A program made the translations under genes and the position numbers. Of a DNA stretch of 64,000 nucleotides, positions 34,305-43,660 are shown in pieces. Every line of letters starts with the position of its first letter. Position 1 is the stretch's first letter. This DNA is from Hydrogenophaga sp. A37 (lineage in GTDB: Bacteria; Pseudomonadota; Gammaproteobacteria; Burkholderiales; Burkholderiaceae_C), in NCBI RefSeq assembly GCF_002001205.1, contig NZ_MUNZ01000101.1, forward strand, positions 145,514 to 209,513, read 5' to 3'. The notes below the pieces were generated by a model that had not been told where the DNA came from, searched no databases, and saw only the letters and a program-made list of their open reading frames with translations.

Positions 34305-35000
34305 ATGTCAGCTTTGCCTGCGCCGCGCGAGTCGGCCACCAAGGACGATGTCACGCGCATCTACCTGATTGAAGACGATCCCGCGATCCTGCAATTTGTC
34401 CAGCAAGCGCTGTTGTCCCGTCCCGCGTGGCGACTGGTGGGTCTTTCTGCCAGCCTGGATCATGCGCGACGGCATGCCTTGGCCGACGACGAGTCCAATG
34501 TGTTTCTGGTGGACCTCGGGCTGCCGGACGGGCGGGGGGAGGAACTGTTGCACTGGTTGTCCCAAGAGCGACCCGATGCCGAGTTGCTGGTGTTCACCGT
34601 GTTTGGCGGGGAGTCGAGGTTGGTGGCGGCCTTGCAGGCCGGCGCCACGGGGTACGTCCTCAAAGGTTGCCGGTCGGAGGAGCTGATTGCTGCGATTGAG
34701 CAAATCCGCGAGGGGGGCGCTCCCATTTCACCGTTGCTGGCTCGAATGCTGTTGAAGCAGTTCCGTGTGGCCCCAGACGCGCCTGCCTCCTCGTTGCCCC
34801 TCCACGAGGTGCTGCTGTCCGAGCGCGAAACCGAGGTGCTCAAGCTGGTGGCTCAGGGTTATGTGAACAAGGAGATCGCGCAGCGCTTGGTCATCTCGCC
34901 CGCCACGGTGGGCTCGCACATCAAGAACCTGTACCGCAAGCTTGCGGTCCACAGCCGTGTGCAGGTGGTCCGGGTGGCGCAGGAGCGCGGGTTGCTGTGA
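34305..35000 (+). CDS. LuxR/NarL-family response regulator
   Basis: The product is 231 residues. The receiver domain has acidic pocket IEDD and phospho-acceptor Asp70 in FLVDLGLPDG, with a KG...SEEL region after it. The helix-turn-helix is at the C-terminus (LSERETEVLKLVAQGYVNKEIAQRLVISPATVGSHIKNLYRKL). The stop overlaps the histidine kinase ATG (TGATG), so the pair is co-translated and surely a two-component system. The target genes are unknown. Confidence 0.9.
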   Translation: MSALPAPRESATKDDVTRIYLIEDDPAILQFVQQALLSRPAWRLVGLSASLDHARRHALADDESNVFLVDLGLPDGRGEELLHWLSQERPDAELLVFTVFGGESRLVAALQAGATGYVLKGCRSEELIAAIEQIREGGAPISPLLARMLLKQFRVAPDAPASSLPLHEVLLSERETEVLKLVAQGYVNKEIAQRLVISPATVGSHIKNLYRKLAVHSRVQVVRVAQERGLL

Positions 35001-36931
35001 TGCCCACCAACTCCGTGACCCGTCGGATACTGGCCACGCCAGCCTATCTGTCGGCCGGGCTGCTGGTGGTGACCCTCTTCGTCGGCCTGTTCTGGGTGTC
35101 CCGAACGGGGTCGCTCGACGGTGCGTATGCGATCCGTCAGGCGCTGGTCTCCCACGCCCAGCCAGGGGTCGATCAGCAGACCAGGGTGAGCCTGCCTCAT
35201 GTGTGGGACGACCAGACGCCGCGATGGCATGGCGAGGCCCGCTATCGGCTGGACTGGCCTGCAGGTCTGACTGACGAACGCCCGCTCGCCTTGTTGTTGC
35301 CCCGCGTGGGTGCGCGCTACCGTGTGTGGCTCAACGGACAGGAAGTGAGTGACCGTTTCTGGACGCGGTCGGGCTTTGTCGACACCGCGCTGGTGCCGCA
35401 CCTGGTGTCGCTGCCCAAGGCCTGGCTTGCGGTGAGTCCTGGTGCCAACCAGCTGGATATTGAGGTGCGGGGACAGCCTCTGCGCAAAAGCGGACTGTCC
35501 ATCGTCTATCTCGGTGATGCAGATGCGCTGAACCAGCGCTACGAGCAGCTCATGTGGTGGCAGGTGTACGCGACATGGATGGTGGCCGCCTGCTCGCTCA
35601 TGGTGGGTCTGATGTCGCTGCTGATGTGGCTGCAGACCCGCGAGCGCATGTTTGGCCTGCTCGTGGGCGCGACGTTCGCCTGGACCGTGCGCCTGGCGCT
35701 GACGCCCATGGAGACGCCGCCCATGACGTTCGAGGTCTGGTACTACCTCCACAAGCTGTCCTTCACCGTCTACTGCGGTTGTCTGTACCTTTTCATGTGG
35801 GACCTCTTCGACTACCGCCAGGGTTACATCCGGAGCTTCGTCCATGGCTTGCTGGTGGTGGGACCGGTGTGGCTGGCGATCACGGTCTATTACAACCAGT
35901 ACGACATGTACCGCCTCTGGATGGGCATCATCACCGCCATTTCCGCGGTGGCGCTGGTGAAGCTCTTTCATCGCGCCCGGTGGGGGTTGGATTCCAACCA
36001 GCGCCTCATGATGCTGGTGGGCATGGCCACCATGGCCACCGGTGTGCGTGACTTTGCAGTGGTCAACATGGGTGCGCCCGGTGATGCCGACATCCGGTGG
36101 ATGAACGTGGGCTCGCTGATGCTCTTGTATGCCCTGGGCTGGGTGCTGGTGCGCCGCACCGTTTCTTCGATGGAGCAGGTGGGTCGTCTGAACGCTGCAC
36201 TGGCCCAGAAGGTGAGTGATCGCGAGAGCGAGTTGCATCGCCTGTTCGAGCGCCTGCGTGTGGTGGAGAGCCAGCGGGTGCTGGAAGGTGAGCGCCGGCG
36301 ACTCACGCGGGACATGCACGACGGACTGGGCAGCCAACTGGTGCAGGCGCTGAACGTGGTTCGCAGCAGCGGTGAGCAGGTGGACAGTGCGGCGGTGGCC
36401 GCCATGCTGGATCATGCGCTGGAAGACCTGCGCATGACGCTGGACTCGCTGGAACCGATGGAGGGTGACCTGCCCACCATCTTGGGGACCCTTCGTCAGC
36501 GCATCGCGCCTGCGCTGCAGGCGGCGGGCATCGATCTCGACTGGCAGGTGCAGGACGTGCCCGCCATTCCCGGCTTGGAGGCGCGAGGCGTGCTCCATGT
36601 GTTCCGCTGTCTGCAAGAGGTGTTTGCCAACATCGTGAAGCATGCCCAGGCCAGCCGCGTGACGGTGCGGACACAGGAGATCAACGGACACGTGGAGCTC
36701 AGTGTCAGTGACGACGGCGTGGGGCTTGGCGCGCTGCAGGAGGGTGGTTTCAGGGATGGCGGTCGGGGAATCGGCCACATCCGCTTGCGAGCGGCTGAAT
36801 TGGGGGTGCAGGTTCACTTTGGTGGAGCGAATCCGGGCACCTGTGTGCGCTTCCTGTTCCCACTGCAGTCCCCGCCTTTTGACCTTGTCTCATCGGAGCC
36901 GATGGAGCCTGGACAACCTGCCTTGCTCTGA
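35000..36931 (+). CDS. Sensor histidine kinase, 7TM-DISM type
   Basis: The product is 643 residues. A TM helix at about 13-33 leads to a periplasmic beta-sandwich (about 35-180, sugar-binding-like fold with LLLPRVGARYRVWLNGQEV), then a seven-helix membrane domain (about 185-395), and a HisKA_3 dimerisation helix with His440 in TRDMHDGLGSQL. The HATPase has EVFANIVKHAQA, VSDDGVGLG and GRGIGHIRLRA. The extracellular module suggests sensing of a carbohydrate-like or cell-envelope ligand. The regulator lies upstream and overlaps it. Confidence 0.88.
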   Translation: MPTNSVTRRILATPAYLSAGLLVVTLFVGLFWVSRTGSLDGAYAIRQALVSHAQPGVDQQTRVSLPHVWDDQTPRWHGEARYRLDWPAGLTDERPLALLLPRVGARYRVWLNGQEVSDRFWTRSGFVDTALVPHLVSLPKAWLAVSPGANQLDIEVRGQPLRKSGLSIVYLGDADALNQRYEQLMWWQVYATWMVAACSLMVGLMSLLMWLQTRERMFGLLVGATFAWTVRLALTPMETPPMTFEVWYYLHKLSFTVYCGCLYLFMWDLFDYRQGYIRSFVHGLLVVGPVWLAITVYYNQYDMYRLWMGIITAISAVALVKLFHRARWGLDSNQRLMMLVGMATMATGVRDFAVVNMGAPGDADIRWMNVGSLMLLYALGWVLVRRTVSSMEQVGRLNAALAQKVSDRESELHRLFERLRVVESQRVLEGERRRLTRDMHDGLGSQLVQALNVVRSSGEQVDSAAVAAMLDHALEDLRMTLDSLEPMEGDLPTILGTLRQRIAPALQAAGIDLDWQVQDVPAIPGLEARGVLHVFRCLQEVFANIVKHAQASRVTVRTQEINGHVELSVSDDGVGLGALQEGGFRDGGRGIGHIRLRAAELGVQVHFGGANPGTCVRFLFPLQSPPFDLVSSEPMEPGQPALL

Positions 36932-36964
36932 CCGCTGGCACGCCGCGAATGGCGGGAGAGGTGT

Positions 36965-36989
36965 ATACTCGATCAAAATAGTCGGATAA
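36965..36989 (+). promoter_or_regulatory. IscR type-1 operator overlapping the isc promoter
   Basis: The 25 bases starting ATACTCGATC and ending AGTCGGATAA match the known type-1 IscR consensus (ATASYYGACTRWWWYAGTCRRSTAT) at 21 of 25 positions. A -10-like TATACT (36964-36969) overlaps its left end, so bound [2Fe-2S]-IscR would block transcription of its own operon. A hairpin CAACTGC/GCAGTTG (37003-37023) follows in the leader. Confidence 0.8.
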
Positions 36990-37108
36990 CAGTTTGACAA
37001 TGCAACTGCTCTCGATGCAGTTGGGGTGGGTGGAGAAACCGCTGGTTGGAAACTGGGATTTCAGCCAGTCATTGAACGACGTCCAAGCCTCACGAACAGG
37101 AGCTTCAC

Positions 37109-37642
37109 ATGCGCCTCACGACCAAAGGCCGCTTTGCGGTCACTGCCATGATCGACCTGGCCTTGCGCCAGAACAACGGGCCCGTCACGCTCGCGGCCAT
37201 CAGCCAGCGCCAGCAGATTTCGCTCTCTTATCTAGAGCAGTTGTTTGGCAAGCTGCGCCGCCACGAATTGGTGGAGTCCACCCGGGGACCCGGTGGGGGC
37301 TACACGCTCGGCCGCAAAGCGACCGACATCACCGTCGCAGACATCATTGTGTCGGTGGACGAGCCGATCGATGCAACACAATGCGGTGGCAAGGAAAACT
37401 GCTTGGGCGAGGGCAATCGCTGTATGACCCACGAACTGTGGGCCACCTTGAACGCCAAGATGGTGGATTTTCTCGACTCCGTGTCCTTGCAGTCGCTCGT
37501 GAACGAGCAGCTCGCCAAGGGCGTGGTGGTGGAAAACGCACCCATGATCAAGCGCGCCATTTCCAGCGCTCCGGTGGTCAAGCCGATCCGGGTCAATGCC
37601 CCGAATTCGGTGTTTGCTCTCGGCAACGCATTTTCCAAATAG
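37109..37642 (+). CDS. iscR: Rrf2-family iron-sulfur cluster regulator
   Basis: The product is 177 residues. The N-terminal winged helix is [19 protein letters not shown], and the cluster-binding set is Cys92, Cys98, Cys105 and His108 ([15 protein letters not shown]). In E. coli IscR the third Cys is 104, so spacing differs by one. It represses the isc operon when cluster supply is good. The C-terminal 20 residues ([20 protein letters not shown]) are a beta-proteobacterial extension. A matching operator lies 120 bases upstream. Confidence 0.95.
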   Translation: MRLTTKGRFAVTAMIDLALRQNNGPVTLAAISQRQQISLSYLEQLFGKLRRHELVESTRGPGGGYTLGRKATDITVADIIVSVDEPIDATQCGGKENCLGEGNRCMTHELWATLNAKMVDFLDSVSLQSLVNEQLAKGVVVENAPMIKRAISSAPVVKPIRVNAPNSVFALGNAFSK

Positions 37643-37724
37643 TCGGTGAAGCGGTGGATGAGCGCCCTGTGGCGCCGATGAGCCGCGACCCCGGAAGCCC
37701 AGCCAGCCCTCTTCTTTGTCAGTC

Positions 37725-38942
37725 ATGAGCACTCCTCACTTCCCCATCTACATGGACTACAGCGCCACCAACCCCTGCGACCCGCGGGTGGTGGATGCGA
37801 TGATTCCCTGGTTGCGCGAACACTTCGGCAACCCGGCCTCACGCAGCCACGCCTGGGGTTGGGAAGCCGAGAAGGCCGTGGAAACGGCGCGTGAACAAGT
37901 GGCTGCGCTGATCAATGCCGACCCGCGTGAAATCGTCTGGACCAGCGGTGCGACCGAGTCCAATAACTTGGCTTTGAAGGGCGCTGCGCAGTTCTACAAG
38001 ACCAAGGGCAAGCACCTGATCACGGTGAAAACCGAACACAAGGCCGTGCTGGACACCATGCGCGAGCTGGAGCGCCAGGGCTTTGAAGTCAGCTACCTCG
38101 ATGTGCAGGCCGATGGTCTGCTGGACCTTGAGGTGTTCAAGGCCGCGATCCGACCGGACACCATCCTTGCCTCGGTCATGTTCGTGAACAACGAGATCGG
38201 TGTGATTCAGGACATCGCCGCCATCGGCGCGATCTGCCGCGAAAAGGGTGTGATCTTTCATGTGGACGCGGCGCAAGCCACCGGCCGTGTGGACATCGAC
38301 CTGCAGACGCTGCCGGTTGACCTGATGAGCCTGACCAGCCACAAGACCTACGGCCCCAAGGGCATCGGTGCCTTGTACGTGCGCCGCAAGCCGCGTATCC
38401 GCATCGAGGCGCAGATGCACGGCGGCGGACACGAGCGCGGCATGCGTTCGGGCACGTTGCCCACCCACCAGTGCGTGGGCATGGGCGAGGCCTACCGCAT
38501 TGCCAAAGAAGAGATGCACGCTGAGAACGTACGCATCAAGGCACTGCATGACCGCATGTTGGCGGGCCTGAAAGATGTGGAAGAGGTGTTCATCAACGGC
38601 CATGAGACTCAGCGCGTGCCGCACAACCTGAACATGAGTTTCAACTATGTCGAAGGCGAGTCGCTGATCATGGGCATCAAGGGGTTGGCCGTATCGTCTG
38701 GCTCGGCCTGTACGTCCGCCAGTCTGGAGCCCAGCTACGTGTTGCGCGCCCTGGGCCGCAGCGACGAACTGGCCCACAGCAGCCTGCGCATGACCATTGG
38801 CCGCTGGACCACTGAAGAAGAGATCGATTACGCGATCGGCACCATCAAGGAAAACGTGGCGAAGCTGCGTGAGTTGTCCCCCCTGTGGGAAATGTTCAAA
38901 GACGGCATTGATATCTCGACGATTCAATGGGCCGCACACTGA
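37725..38942 (+). CDS. iscS: Cysteine desulfurase
   Basis: The product is 405 residues. It takes sulfur from cysteine as a persulfide for Fe-S clusters and tRNA thiolation. The PLP lysine is Lys207 ([12 protein letters not shown]), and the sulfur-carrying Cys329 lies in the flexible loop [16 protein letters not shown]. The start is the ATG at 37725; a TTG nine bases upstream is also in frame. iscU follows after 12 bases. Confidence 0.95.
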   Translation: MSTPHFPIYMDYSATNPCDPRVVDAMIPWLREHFGNPASRSHAWGWEAEKAVETAREQVAALINADPREIVWTSGATESNNLALKGAAQFYKTKGKHLITVKTEHKAVLDTMRELERQGFEVSYLDVQADGLLDLEVFKAAIRPDTILASVMFVNNEIGVIQDIAAIGAICREKGVIFHVDAAQATGRVDIDLQTLPVDLMSLTSHKTYGPKGIGALYVRRKPRIRIEAQMHGGGHERGMRSGTLPTHQCVGMGEAYRIAKEEMHAENVRIKALHDRMLAGLKDVEEVFINGHETQRVPHNLNMSFNYVEGESLIMGIKGLAVSSGSACTSASLEPSYVLRALGRSDELAHSSLRMTIGRWTTEEEIDYAIGTIKENVAKLRELSPLWEMFKDGIDISTIQWAAH

Positions 38943-38954
38943 AGGAGAAAGACC

Positions 38955-39341
38955 ATGGCTTATTCAGAAAAGGTCGTTGACCACTACGAGAATCCTCGCA
39001 ATGTCGGTTCGTTCGACAAAGGCGACGAATCGGTCGGTACCGGCATGGTGGGTGCACCCGCCTGCGGCGACGTGATGAAGCTGCAGATCAAGGTGAACCC
39101 GACCACGGGCGTGATCGAAGACGCGCGCTTCAAGACCTACGGTTGCGGCTCGGCGATTGCTTCGTCGTCGCTGGTGACCGAATGGGTCAAAGGCAAGACG
39201 CTGGACCAGGCGGCCGCGCTGAAGAACAGCGAGATCGCTGAAGAGCTGGCGCTGCCGCCGGTGAAGATCCACTGCTCCATCTTGGCCGAAGACGCGATCA
39301 AGGCTGCGGTGGATGACTACCGCAAAAAGCACCTGAACTGA
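38955..39341 (+). CDS. iscU: Fe-S cluster assembly scaffold
   Basis: The product is 128 residues. It is the scaffold on which [2Fe-2S] clusters are built. The three cluster cysteines are in [17 protein letters not shown] and KIHCSI, with the conserved Asp in ACGD; LPPVK just before the last Cys is the HscA-recognition motif. AAGGAGAAAG lies upstream as the ribosome-binding site. It lies between iscS and iscA. Confidence 0.95.
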   Translation: MAYSEKVVDHYENPRNVGSFDKGDESVGTGMVGAPACGDVMKLQIKVNPTTGVIEDARFKTYGCGSAIASSSLVTEWVKGKTLDQAAALKNSEIAEELALPPVKIHCSILAEDAIKAAVDDYRKKHLN

Positions 39342-39364
39342 TTTTTGTCCGGTCCCTCGAAACC

Positions 39365-39688
39365 ATGTCCATCTCGATCTCAGAAGCCGCAGCCCGCCAC
39401 GTCACCCGTTACATTGCCAAACGCGGCAAGGGTGTGGGTGTTCGGCTGGGCGTCAAAACCACTGGCTGCTCAGGTTTGGCCTACAAGCTGGAATATGCCG
39501 ACGAGATTGCCCCCGAAGATGTGGTGTTCGAGGACAACGGCGTCAAGGTGCTGGTGGACCCCAAGAGCCTGGCCTACATCGACGGCACGCAGCTGGACTT
39601 TGTGCGCGAAGGTCTGAACGAAGGCTTTCGATTCAACAACCCCAACGAGCGTGATCGTTGCGGCTGTGGTGAGAGCTTCCGTATCTGA
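39365..39688 (+). CDS. iscA: A-type iron-sulfur carrier
   Basis: The product is 107 residues. It carries Fe-S clusters to target proteins. The three conserved cysteines are in [14 protein letters not shown] and in the terminal CGCGESF, with HesB/IscA fold throughout. The start gives the usual length. It is followed by a terminator-like hairpin before hscB. Confidence 0.95.
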   Translation: MSISISEAAARHVTRYIAKRGKGVGVRLGVKTTGCSGLAYKLEYADEIAPEDVVFEDNGVKVLVDPKSLAYIDGTQLDFVREGLNEGFRFNNPNERDRCGCGESFRI

Positions 39689-39714
39689 TACTGTTGCCGG
39701 ACCAACCACTTGCG

Positions 39715-39746
39715 GCCGCCAGTGCGTCACGTCCTGGCGGCTTTTT
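39715..39746 (+). terminator. Hairpin with T-run between iscA and hscB (attenuator)
   Basis: GCCGCCAG (39715-39722) pairs with CTGGCGGC (39734-39741) and five T follow. It lies inside the isc operon, six bases before the hscB start, so it probably gives partial termination and fewer chaperone than scaffold transcripts. Confidence 0.7.
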
Positions 39747-39752
39747 AACGCC

Positions 39753-40271
39753 ATGAACCTGCTGTCCAACGATTTCGACATCTTCGGTATCACTCCAACG
39801 TTTGGATTGAACCGCGACGCCCTTGATCAACGCTGGAAAGACCTGCAGCGTGAAGCCCATCCGGACCGTTTCTCCACGGCCGACGCCCAGGCCCAGCGCC
39901 AGGCCATGCAGTGGTCGGTGCGCATCAATGAGGCCTATCAGCGCCTGAAGGACCCGCTCAAACGCGCGGCCTACCTGTGCGAACTCAACGGTGCGCCGAT
40001 TCAGGCCGAGAACAACACCGCCATGCCCGCCGCGTTTCTGATGCAGCAGATGCAATGGCGAGAGGACCTGGAAGAAGCCCGAGACAGTGAGGCTCTGGAG
40101 CGCATGGCGGACGAGGTGGCCGCGTCACGCCAGACCATGCTGACCCAGCTGCAACAAACCGCCGACGAGCAGCGCGACTTCACCGCGCTGGCCCAGCAGG
40201 TCAGAGCCCTTATGTTTGTTGAGCGCTTTGCCCGTGACGTGGAAAACCGGCTCGATCAACTGGGACAATAG
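39753..40271 (+). CDS. hscB: Fe-S co-chaperone, J-type
   Basis: The product is 172 residues. The N-terminal J domain (residues 1-75) has the HPD motif in REAHPDRFS, which stimulates HscA ATPase. The C-terminal helical domain that binds IscU follows. [13 protein letters not shown] is the normal start. It lies in the isc operon directly upstream of hscA. Confidence 0.93.
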   Translation: MNLLSNDFDIFGITPTFGLNRDALDQRWKDLQREAHPDRFSTADAQAQRQAMQWSVRINEAYQRLKDPLKRAAYLCELNGAPIQAENNTAMPAAFLMQQMQWREDLEEARDSEALERMADEVAASRQTMLTQLQQTADEQRDFTALAQQVRALMFVERFARDVENRLDQLGQ

Positions 40272-40323
40272 CAGGCTGTCTTTCGCAGCCCTCCGTTTTC
40301 CTGTTCCACCGACACCCGCGCCC

Positions 40324-42207
40324 ATGGCACTCCTGCAGATTTCCGAACCCGGCCAGTCCCTCGATCCGCACCAGCGCCGCGTGGCGGTGGGTATCGACTT
40401 GGGCACCACGCATTCGTTGGTGGCTGCGGTGCGCCACGGCGTGTCCGAATGCCTGCCTTCAACCGACGGTCGGGTGATTTTGCCGAGCGTGGTGCGTTAC
40501 CTTGATCCGGCACAAGGCGGCTCGGGTCGACAAATCGGCTTTGATGCATTGGCCGCGCAAGTCAGCGACCCCGCCAACACCGTGAGCTCGGTCAAGCGCC
40601 TGATGGGCCGCACACGCGCCCAGGTGGCCGACGTGGACAAGCTGCCCTACACGGTGGTGGACGAGAACGGCATGGCCGTGATCGAGACCGTGGCCGGGCG
40701 CAAGACGCCGATGGAAGTCAGCGCTGAAATTCTCGCCACGCTGCGCTTCCGGGCCGAGGACAGCTTTGACGACGAACTGTTTGGTGCGGTGGTCACTGTG
40801 CCTGCGTACTTCGATGACGCACAACGCCAGGCCACCAAAGACGCAGCGCAGCTCGCCGGCATCAACGTGCTGCGCCTGATCAACGAGCCCACGGCGGCAG
40901 CGATTGCCTACGGTCTGGACAATGGCTCCGAGGGCGTCTACGCCATCTACGATCTGGGCGGCGGCACCTTCGATATCTCCATCCTGTGCCTGACGCGCGG
41001 CGTCTTCGAGGTCATGGCCACGGGCGGCGATTCGGCCCTGGGCGGTGACGACTACGACCAGGCGCTGGCCGCTTGGGTGTTGGAGCAGCAGGGCGTGACC
41101 CTGTTGCCGAACGCCTCAGAGCGCGCTGGTTTGCACGCCGAAGCCCGCCGCTGCAAAGAGGCCCTGTCTGGTGTGGACGCTGCAACAGGCTCCGTCGTGT
41201 TTGAAGCCACCATCGCCGGTCAGGCACTGCGCCAGACCGTGACCCCAGCCGAGTTCGAAGCCTGCACCGCAGCGCTCACCGCACGCACCATGACCGCCGT
41301 GCGCAAGGTGCTGCGCGATGCCGGCCTCGGCAAAGACGAAGTCAAAGGCGTGGTGATGGTCGGCGGCTCGACCCGCATGCCGGTGATCCGCCGCACCGTG
41401 GGCGAGTTCTTCGGTCAGGAGCCGCTGACCAACCTGAACCCCGATGAGGTGGTGGCGCTGGGTGCGGCCATCCAGGCCAACGCGCTCGCCGGCAACAGCC
41501 GCGACGGCGACCTGCTGTTGCTCGACGTGATCCCGCTCTCACTCGGCATCGAAACCATGGGCGGCCTGGTCGAACGCATCGTGCCGCGCAACAGCCCCAT
41601 CCCCACCGCCCTGGCGCAAGATTTCACGACCTACCAGGACGGCCAGACCGCACTGGCGTTGCACGTGGTGCAGGGCGAGCGCGATCTGGTGGCCGACTGC
41701 CGCAGCCTCGCGCGCTTCACGCTGCGCGGCATCCCTCCCATGGCGGCGGGTGCGGCGCGCATCCGCGTGAGCTTCACGGTCGATGCCGATGGCCTGCTGT
41801 CGGTGCATGCGAAAGAGCAGGGCAGTGGCGTGGAAACCCAGATCGACGTCAAGCCTTCTTACGGTTTGTCGGACGAGCAGATCGCGTCGATGTTGAAAGA
41901 CAGCTTCGCCACCGCTCAGCAAGACATGGCCGCCCGTGCGCTGGGCGAGGCCCGGGTGGATGCCGACCGCATGATCGCCGCCACCCGCAGCGCCCTGGCC
42001 GCCGACGGGGACCTGCTGGACGCCGCCGAGCGCGAGGCTATCCATTTGCTGATGAACCAACTCACCGAGGTCGCGACTGGCGCCGAGGCCGCTGTGATCG
42101 AGGCCGCGACCACCGCCCTGGCCAAAGGCACCGAGGCGTTCGCCGCCATGCGCATGAACCGGGGCATCCAGCACGCCCTGGCTGGCAAGCGGCTGGAAGA
42201 AGTCTGA
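40324..42207 (+). CDS. hscA: Fe-S assembly Hsp70 chaperone
   Basis: The product is 627 residues. It releases clusters from IscU. The ATPase domain has [13 protein letters not shown], the [13 protein letters not shown] phosphate loop and [13 protein letters not shown]. The substrate-binding domain begins near residue 400 ([14 protein letters not shown]). Length and position after hscB identify HscA rather than DnaK. Confidence 0.95.
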   Translation: MALLQISEPGQSLDPHQRRVAVGIDLGTTHSLVAAVRHGVSECLPSTDGRVILPSVVRYLDPAQGGSGRQIGFDALAAQVSDPANTVSSVKRLMGRTRAQVADVDKLPYTVVDENGMAVIETVAGRKTPMEVSAEILATLRFRAEDSFDDELFGAVVTVPAYFDDAQRQATKDAAQLAGINVLRLINEPTAAAIAYGLDNGSEGVYAIYDLGGGTFDISILCLTRGVFEVMATGGDSALGGDDYDQALAAWVLEQQGVTLLPNASERAGLHAEARRCKEALSGVDAATGSVVFEATIAGQALRQTVTPAEFEACTAALTARTMTAVRKVLRDAGLGKDEVKGVVMVGGSTRMPVIRRTVGEFFGQEPLTNLNPDEVVALGAAIQANALAGNSRDGDLLLLDVIPLSLGIETMGGLVERIVPRNSPIPTALAQDFTTYQDGQTALALHVVQGERDLVADCRSLARFTLRGIPPMAAGAARIRVSFTVDADGLLSVHAKEQGSGVETQIDVKPSYGLSDEQIASMLKDSFATAQQDMAARALGEARVDADRMIAATRSALAADGDLLDAAEREAIHLLMNQLTEVATGAEAAVIEAATTALAKGTEAFAAMRMNRGIQHALAGKRLEEV

Positions 42208-42231
42208 CACGCACCCAAGGCCAAAGAACCC

Positions 42232-42570
42232 ATGCCCATCATTAAGATATTGCCCCACCCCGAATACTGCCCACAAGGCACCGAGGTCAGCGCGCCCGCT
42301 GGCACCTCCATCTGTGAGGCCCTGCTGGACAATGACATTTCGATCGAGCACGCCTGCGACATGGTGTGCGCCTGCACCACCTGCCACGTCATCGTGCGCG
42401 AGGGCTACAACAGCCTCAGCGATCTCGACGAGAACGAAGAAGACATGCTTGATCGCGCCTGGGGCCTGGAGCCGCAGTCCCGCCTGTCGTGCCAGGCCAT
42501 CCTGGCGCAGCAGGACGTGACGATCGAAATCCCGAAGTATTCGATCAACCACGCCAAAGAGAACCACTGA
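42232..42570 (+). CDS. fdx: [2Fe-2S] ferredoxin of the isc system
   Basis: The product is 112 residues, adrenodoxin type. It supplies electrons for cluster assembly. The cluster cysteines are in EHACDMVCACTTCHV and the later RLSCQA. It is the final isc gene, and its stop overlaps the dnaQ ATG (TGATG). Confidence 0.95.
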   Translation: MPIIKILPHPEYCPQGTEVSAPAGTSICEALLDNDISIEHACDMVCACTTCHVIVREGYNSLSDLDENEEDMLDRAWGLEPQSRLSCQAILAQQDVTIEIPKYSINHAKENH

Positions 42571-43277
42571 TGCGTCAGATCGTCCTGGACACGGAAACCA
42601 CCGGCCTGTCGGCTGAAAACGGCGACCGCATCATTGAGATTGGCTGCGTCGAGTTGTTCAACCGCAAGCTCACCGGCAACAACCTGCATTTCTATGTCAA
42701 CCCGGAGCGCGACAGCCACGAAGACGCGCTCAAGGTGCACGGCATCAGCAACGAGTTTCTGCGCGACAAACCGAAGTTCGCCCAGATCGCAGACGAGGTG
42801 CTTGCGTACCTCAAAGATGCCGAACTCATCATCCACAACGCGCCGTTTGACATCAGCTTCCTGAACAAGGAACTGGAGCGATTGAAGCGACCGCCGATGA
42901 AAACCCATGTGGTGGGTGTGATCGACACGCTGGTGATGGCCAAAGAGATGTTCCCTGGCAAGCGCAATGGCCTTGATGCCTTGTGTGATCGCCTGGAGGT
43001 GGACAACTCCAGCCGCACCTTGCACGGCGCCTTGCTGGATGCTGAATTGCTGGCCGATGTGTACATCAACATGACGCGCGGTCAAGATGCGTTGTTGATG
43101 GAAGTGGGCGCCACCGAGGTGGCTGGTGAGGTGGCGGTGCTGGTGGATCTCAGTCAGGTGATGTTGCCGGTGCTGCGGGCCAACGAGCAAGAGGCGGCGG
43201 CCCACGAGAGTGCCTTGGCGGACATCGACAAGGCGTGCAAAGGCAAAACACTCTGGCGTCAACTGGAAATGGCATGA
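42570..43277 (+). CDS. dnaQ: DNA polymerase III epsilon subunit (proofreading exonuclease)
   Basis: The product is 235 residues. It removes misinserted bases during replication. Exo motifs are present: DTETTG (residues 7-12, Exo I), NAPFD (Exo II) and HGALLDAE (Exo III epsilon with catalytic His and Asp). The C-terminal 50 residues hold the alpha-binding tail. Its start overlaps the fdx stop, so expression is tied to the isc operon unless there is an internal promoter. A tRNA gene follows. Confidence 0.93.
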   Translation: MRQIVLDTETTGLSAENGDRIIEIGCVELFNRKLTGNNLHFYVNPERDSHEDALKVHGISNEFLRDKPKFAQIADEVLAYLKDAELIIHNAPFDISFLNKELERLKRPPMKTHVVGVIDTLVMAKEMFPGKRNGLDALCDRLEVDNSSRTLHGALLDAELLADVYINMTRGQDALLMEVGATEVAGEVAVLVDLSQVMLPVLRANEQEAAAHESALADIDKACKGKTLWRQLEMA

Positions 43278-43313
43278 GTTGCACCACAATCCAAAAGATC
43301 AACAAAAACAGGC

Positions 43314-43319
43314 TATAAT
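43314..43319 (+). promoter_or_regulatory. -10 element of the tRNA-Val promoter
   Basis: A perfect TATAAT lies 44 bases before the tRNA 5' end in an AT-rich stretch (CCAAAAGATCAACAAAAACAGGC). No good -35 is seen at 17 bases, which is common for tRNA promoters in these genomes. Confidence 0.55.
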
Positions 43320-43362
43320 TTGAGGCTTCCGAATGATCGGGTCGAAAAAACAGAGATCATTT

Positions 43363-43437
43363 GGGCGGTTAGCTCAGGGGTAGAGCACGTCCTTCACACG
43401 GACGGGGTCGCAGGTTCGAAACCTGCACCGCCCACCA
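43363..43437 (+). tRNA. tRNA-Val (anticodon CAC)
   Basis: A 75-base cloverleaf includes an encoded CCA. Acceptor GGGCGGT pairs with ACCGCCC (43427-43433); the anticodon arm is CGTCC-TTCACAC-GGACG, so the anticodon is CAC, reading GUG valine codons. The T-loop GTTCGAAAC is standard. A hairpin CGCCACC-TTCG-GGTGGCG (43464-43481) 27 bases on may be its terminator. Confidence 0.95.
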
Positions 43438-43463
43438 AGACAGTGTTATGAGACAACGGCCTG

Positions 43464-43490
43464 CGCCACCTTCGGGTGGCGTTGTCGTTT
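43464..43490 (+). terminator. Probable terminator of the tRNA-Val transcript
   Basis: CGCCACC (43464-43470) pairs with GGTGGCG (43475-43481) around a stable TTCG tetraloop. The following TTGTCGTTT is only moderately T-rich. Confidence 0.55.
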
Positions 43491-43637
43491 CTATCGATCA
43501 CCGACCCTAGGCAAGGGGCGTATCACTTTGCATTCTCGGCCTCGGCTGCTGCTGCTTCCATCTGCTGCGGCGAGGTCGGTGGGGAGCTGATTGTTCAGCG
43601 CCACGCCGTAGAGCGCGACCAGCAAGACGACGAACAC
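43491..43637 (-). CDS. Possible small membrane protein (48 residues)
   Basis: A short minus-strand frame starts at a GTG (43637) with GGGGG about 8 bases upstream. The N-terminal 14 residues are hydrophobic (FVVLLVALYGVAL), then NNQLPTDL and a Ser-run with basic tail. It sits just after the MFS gene stop on the same strand. Support is weak: composition and a plausible ribosome-binding site only. It may be chance. Confidence 0.3.
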   Translation of the reverse strand: MFVVLLVALYGVALNNQLPTDLAAADGSSSSRGRECKVIRPLPRVGDR

Positions 43638-43660
43638 ACCGCTCAAACCCCCGGAGCAGT

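Noticed and set aside
43410..43437. tRNA-Val 3' end as attachment site for the secretion island
   Set aside because: No second copy of the tRNA end and no integrase was seen; the island starts 12 kb away after folP.
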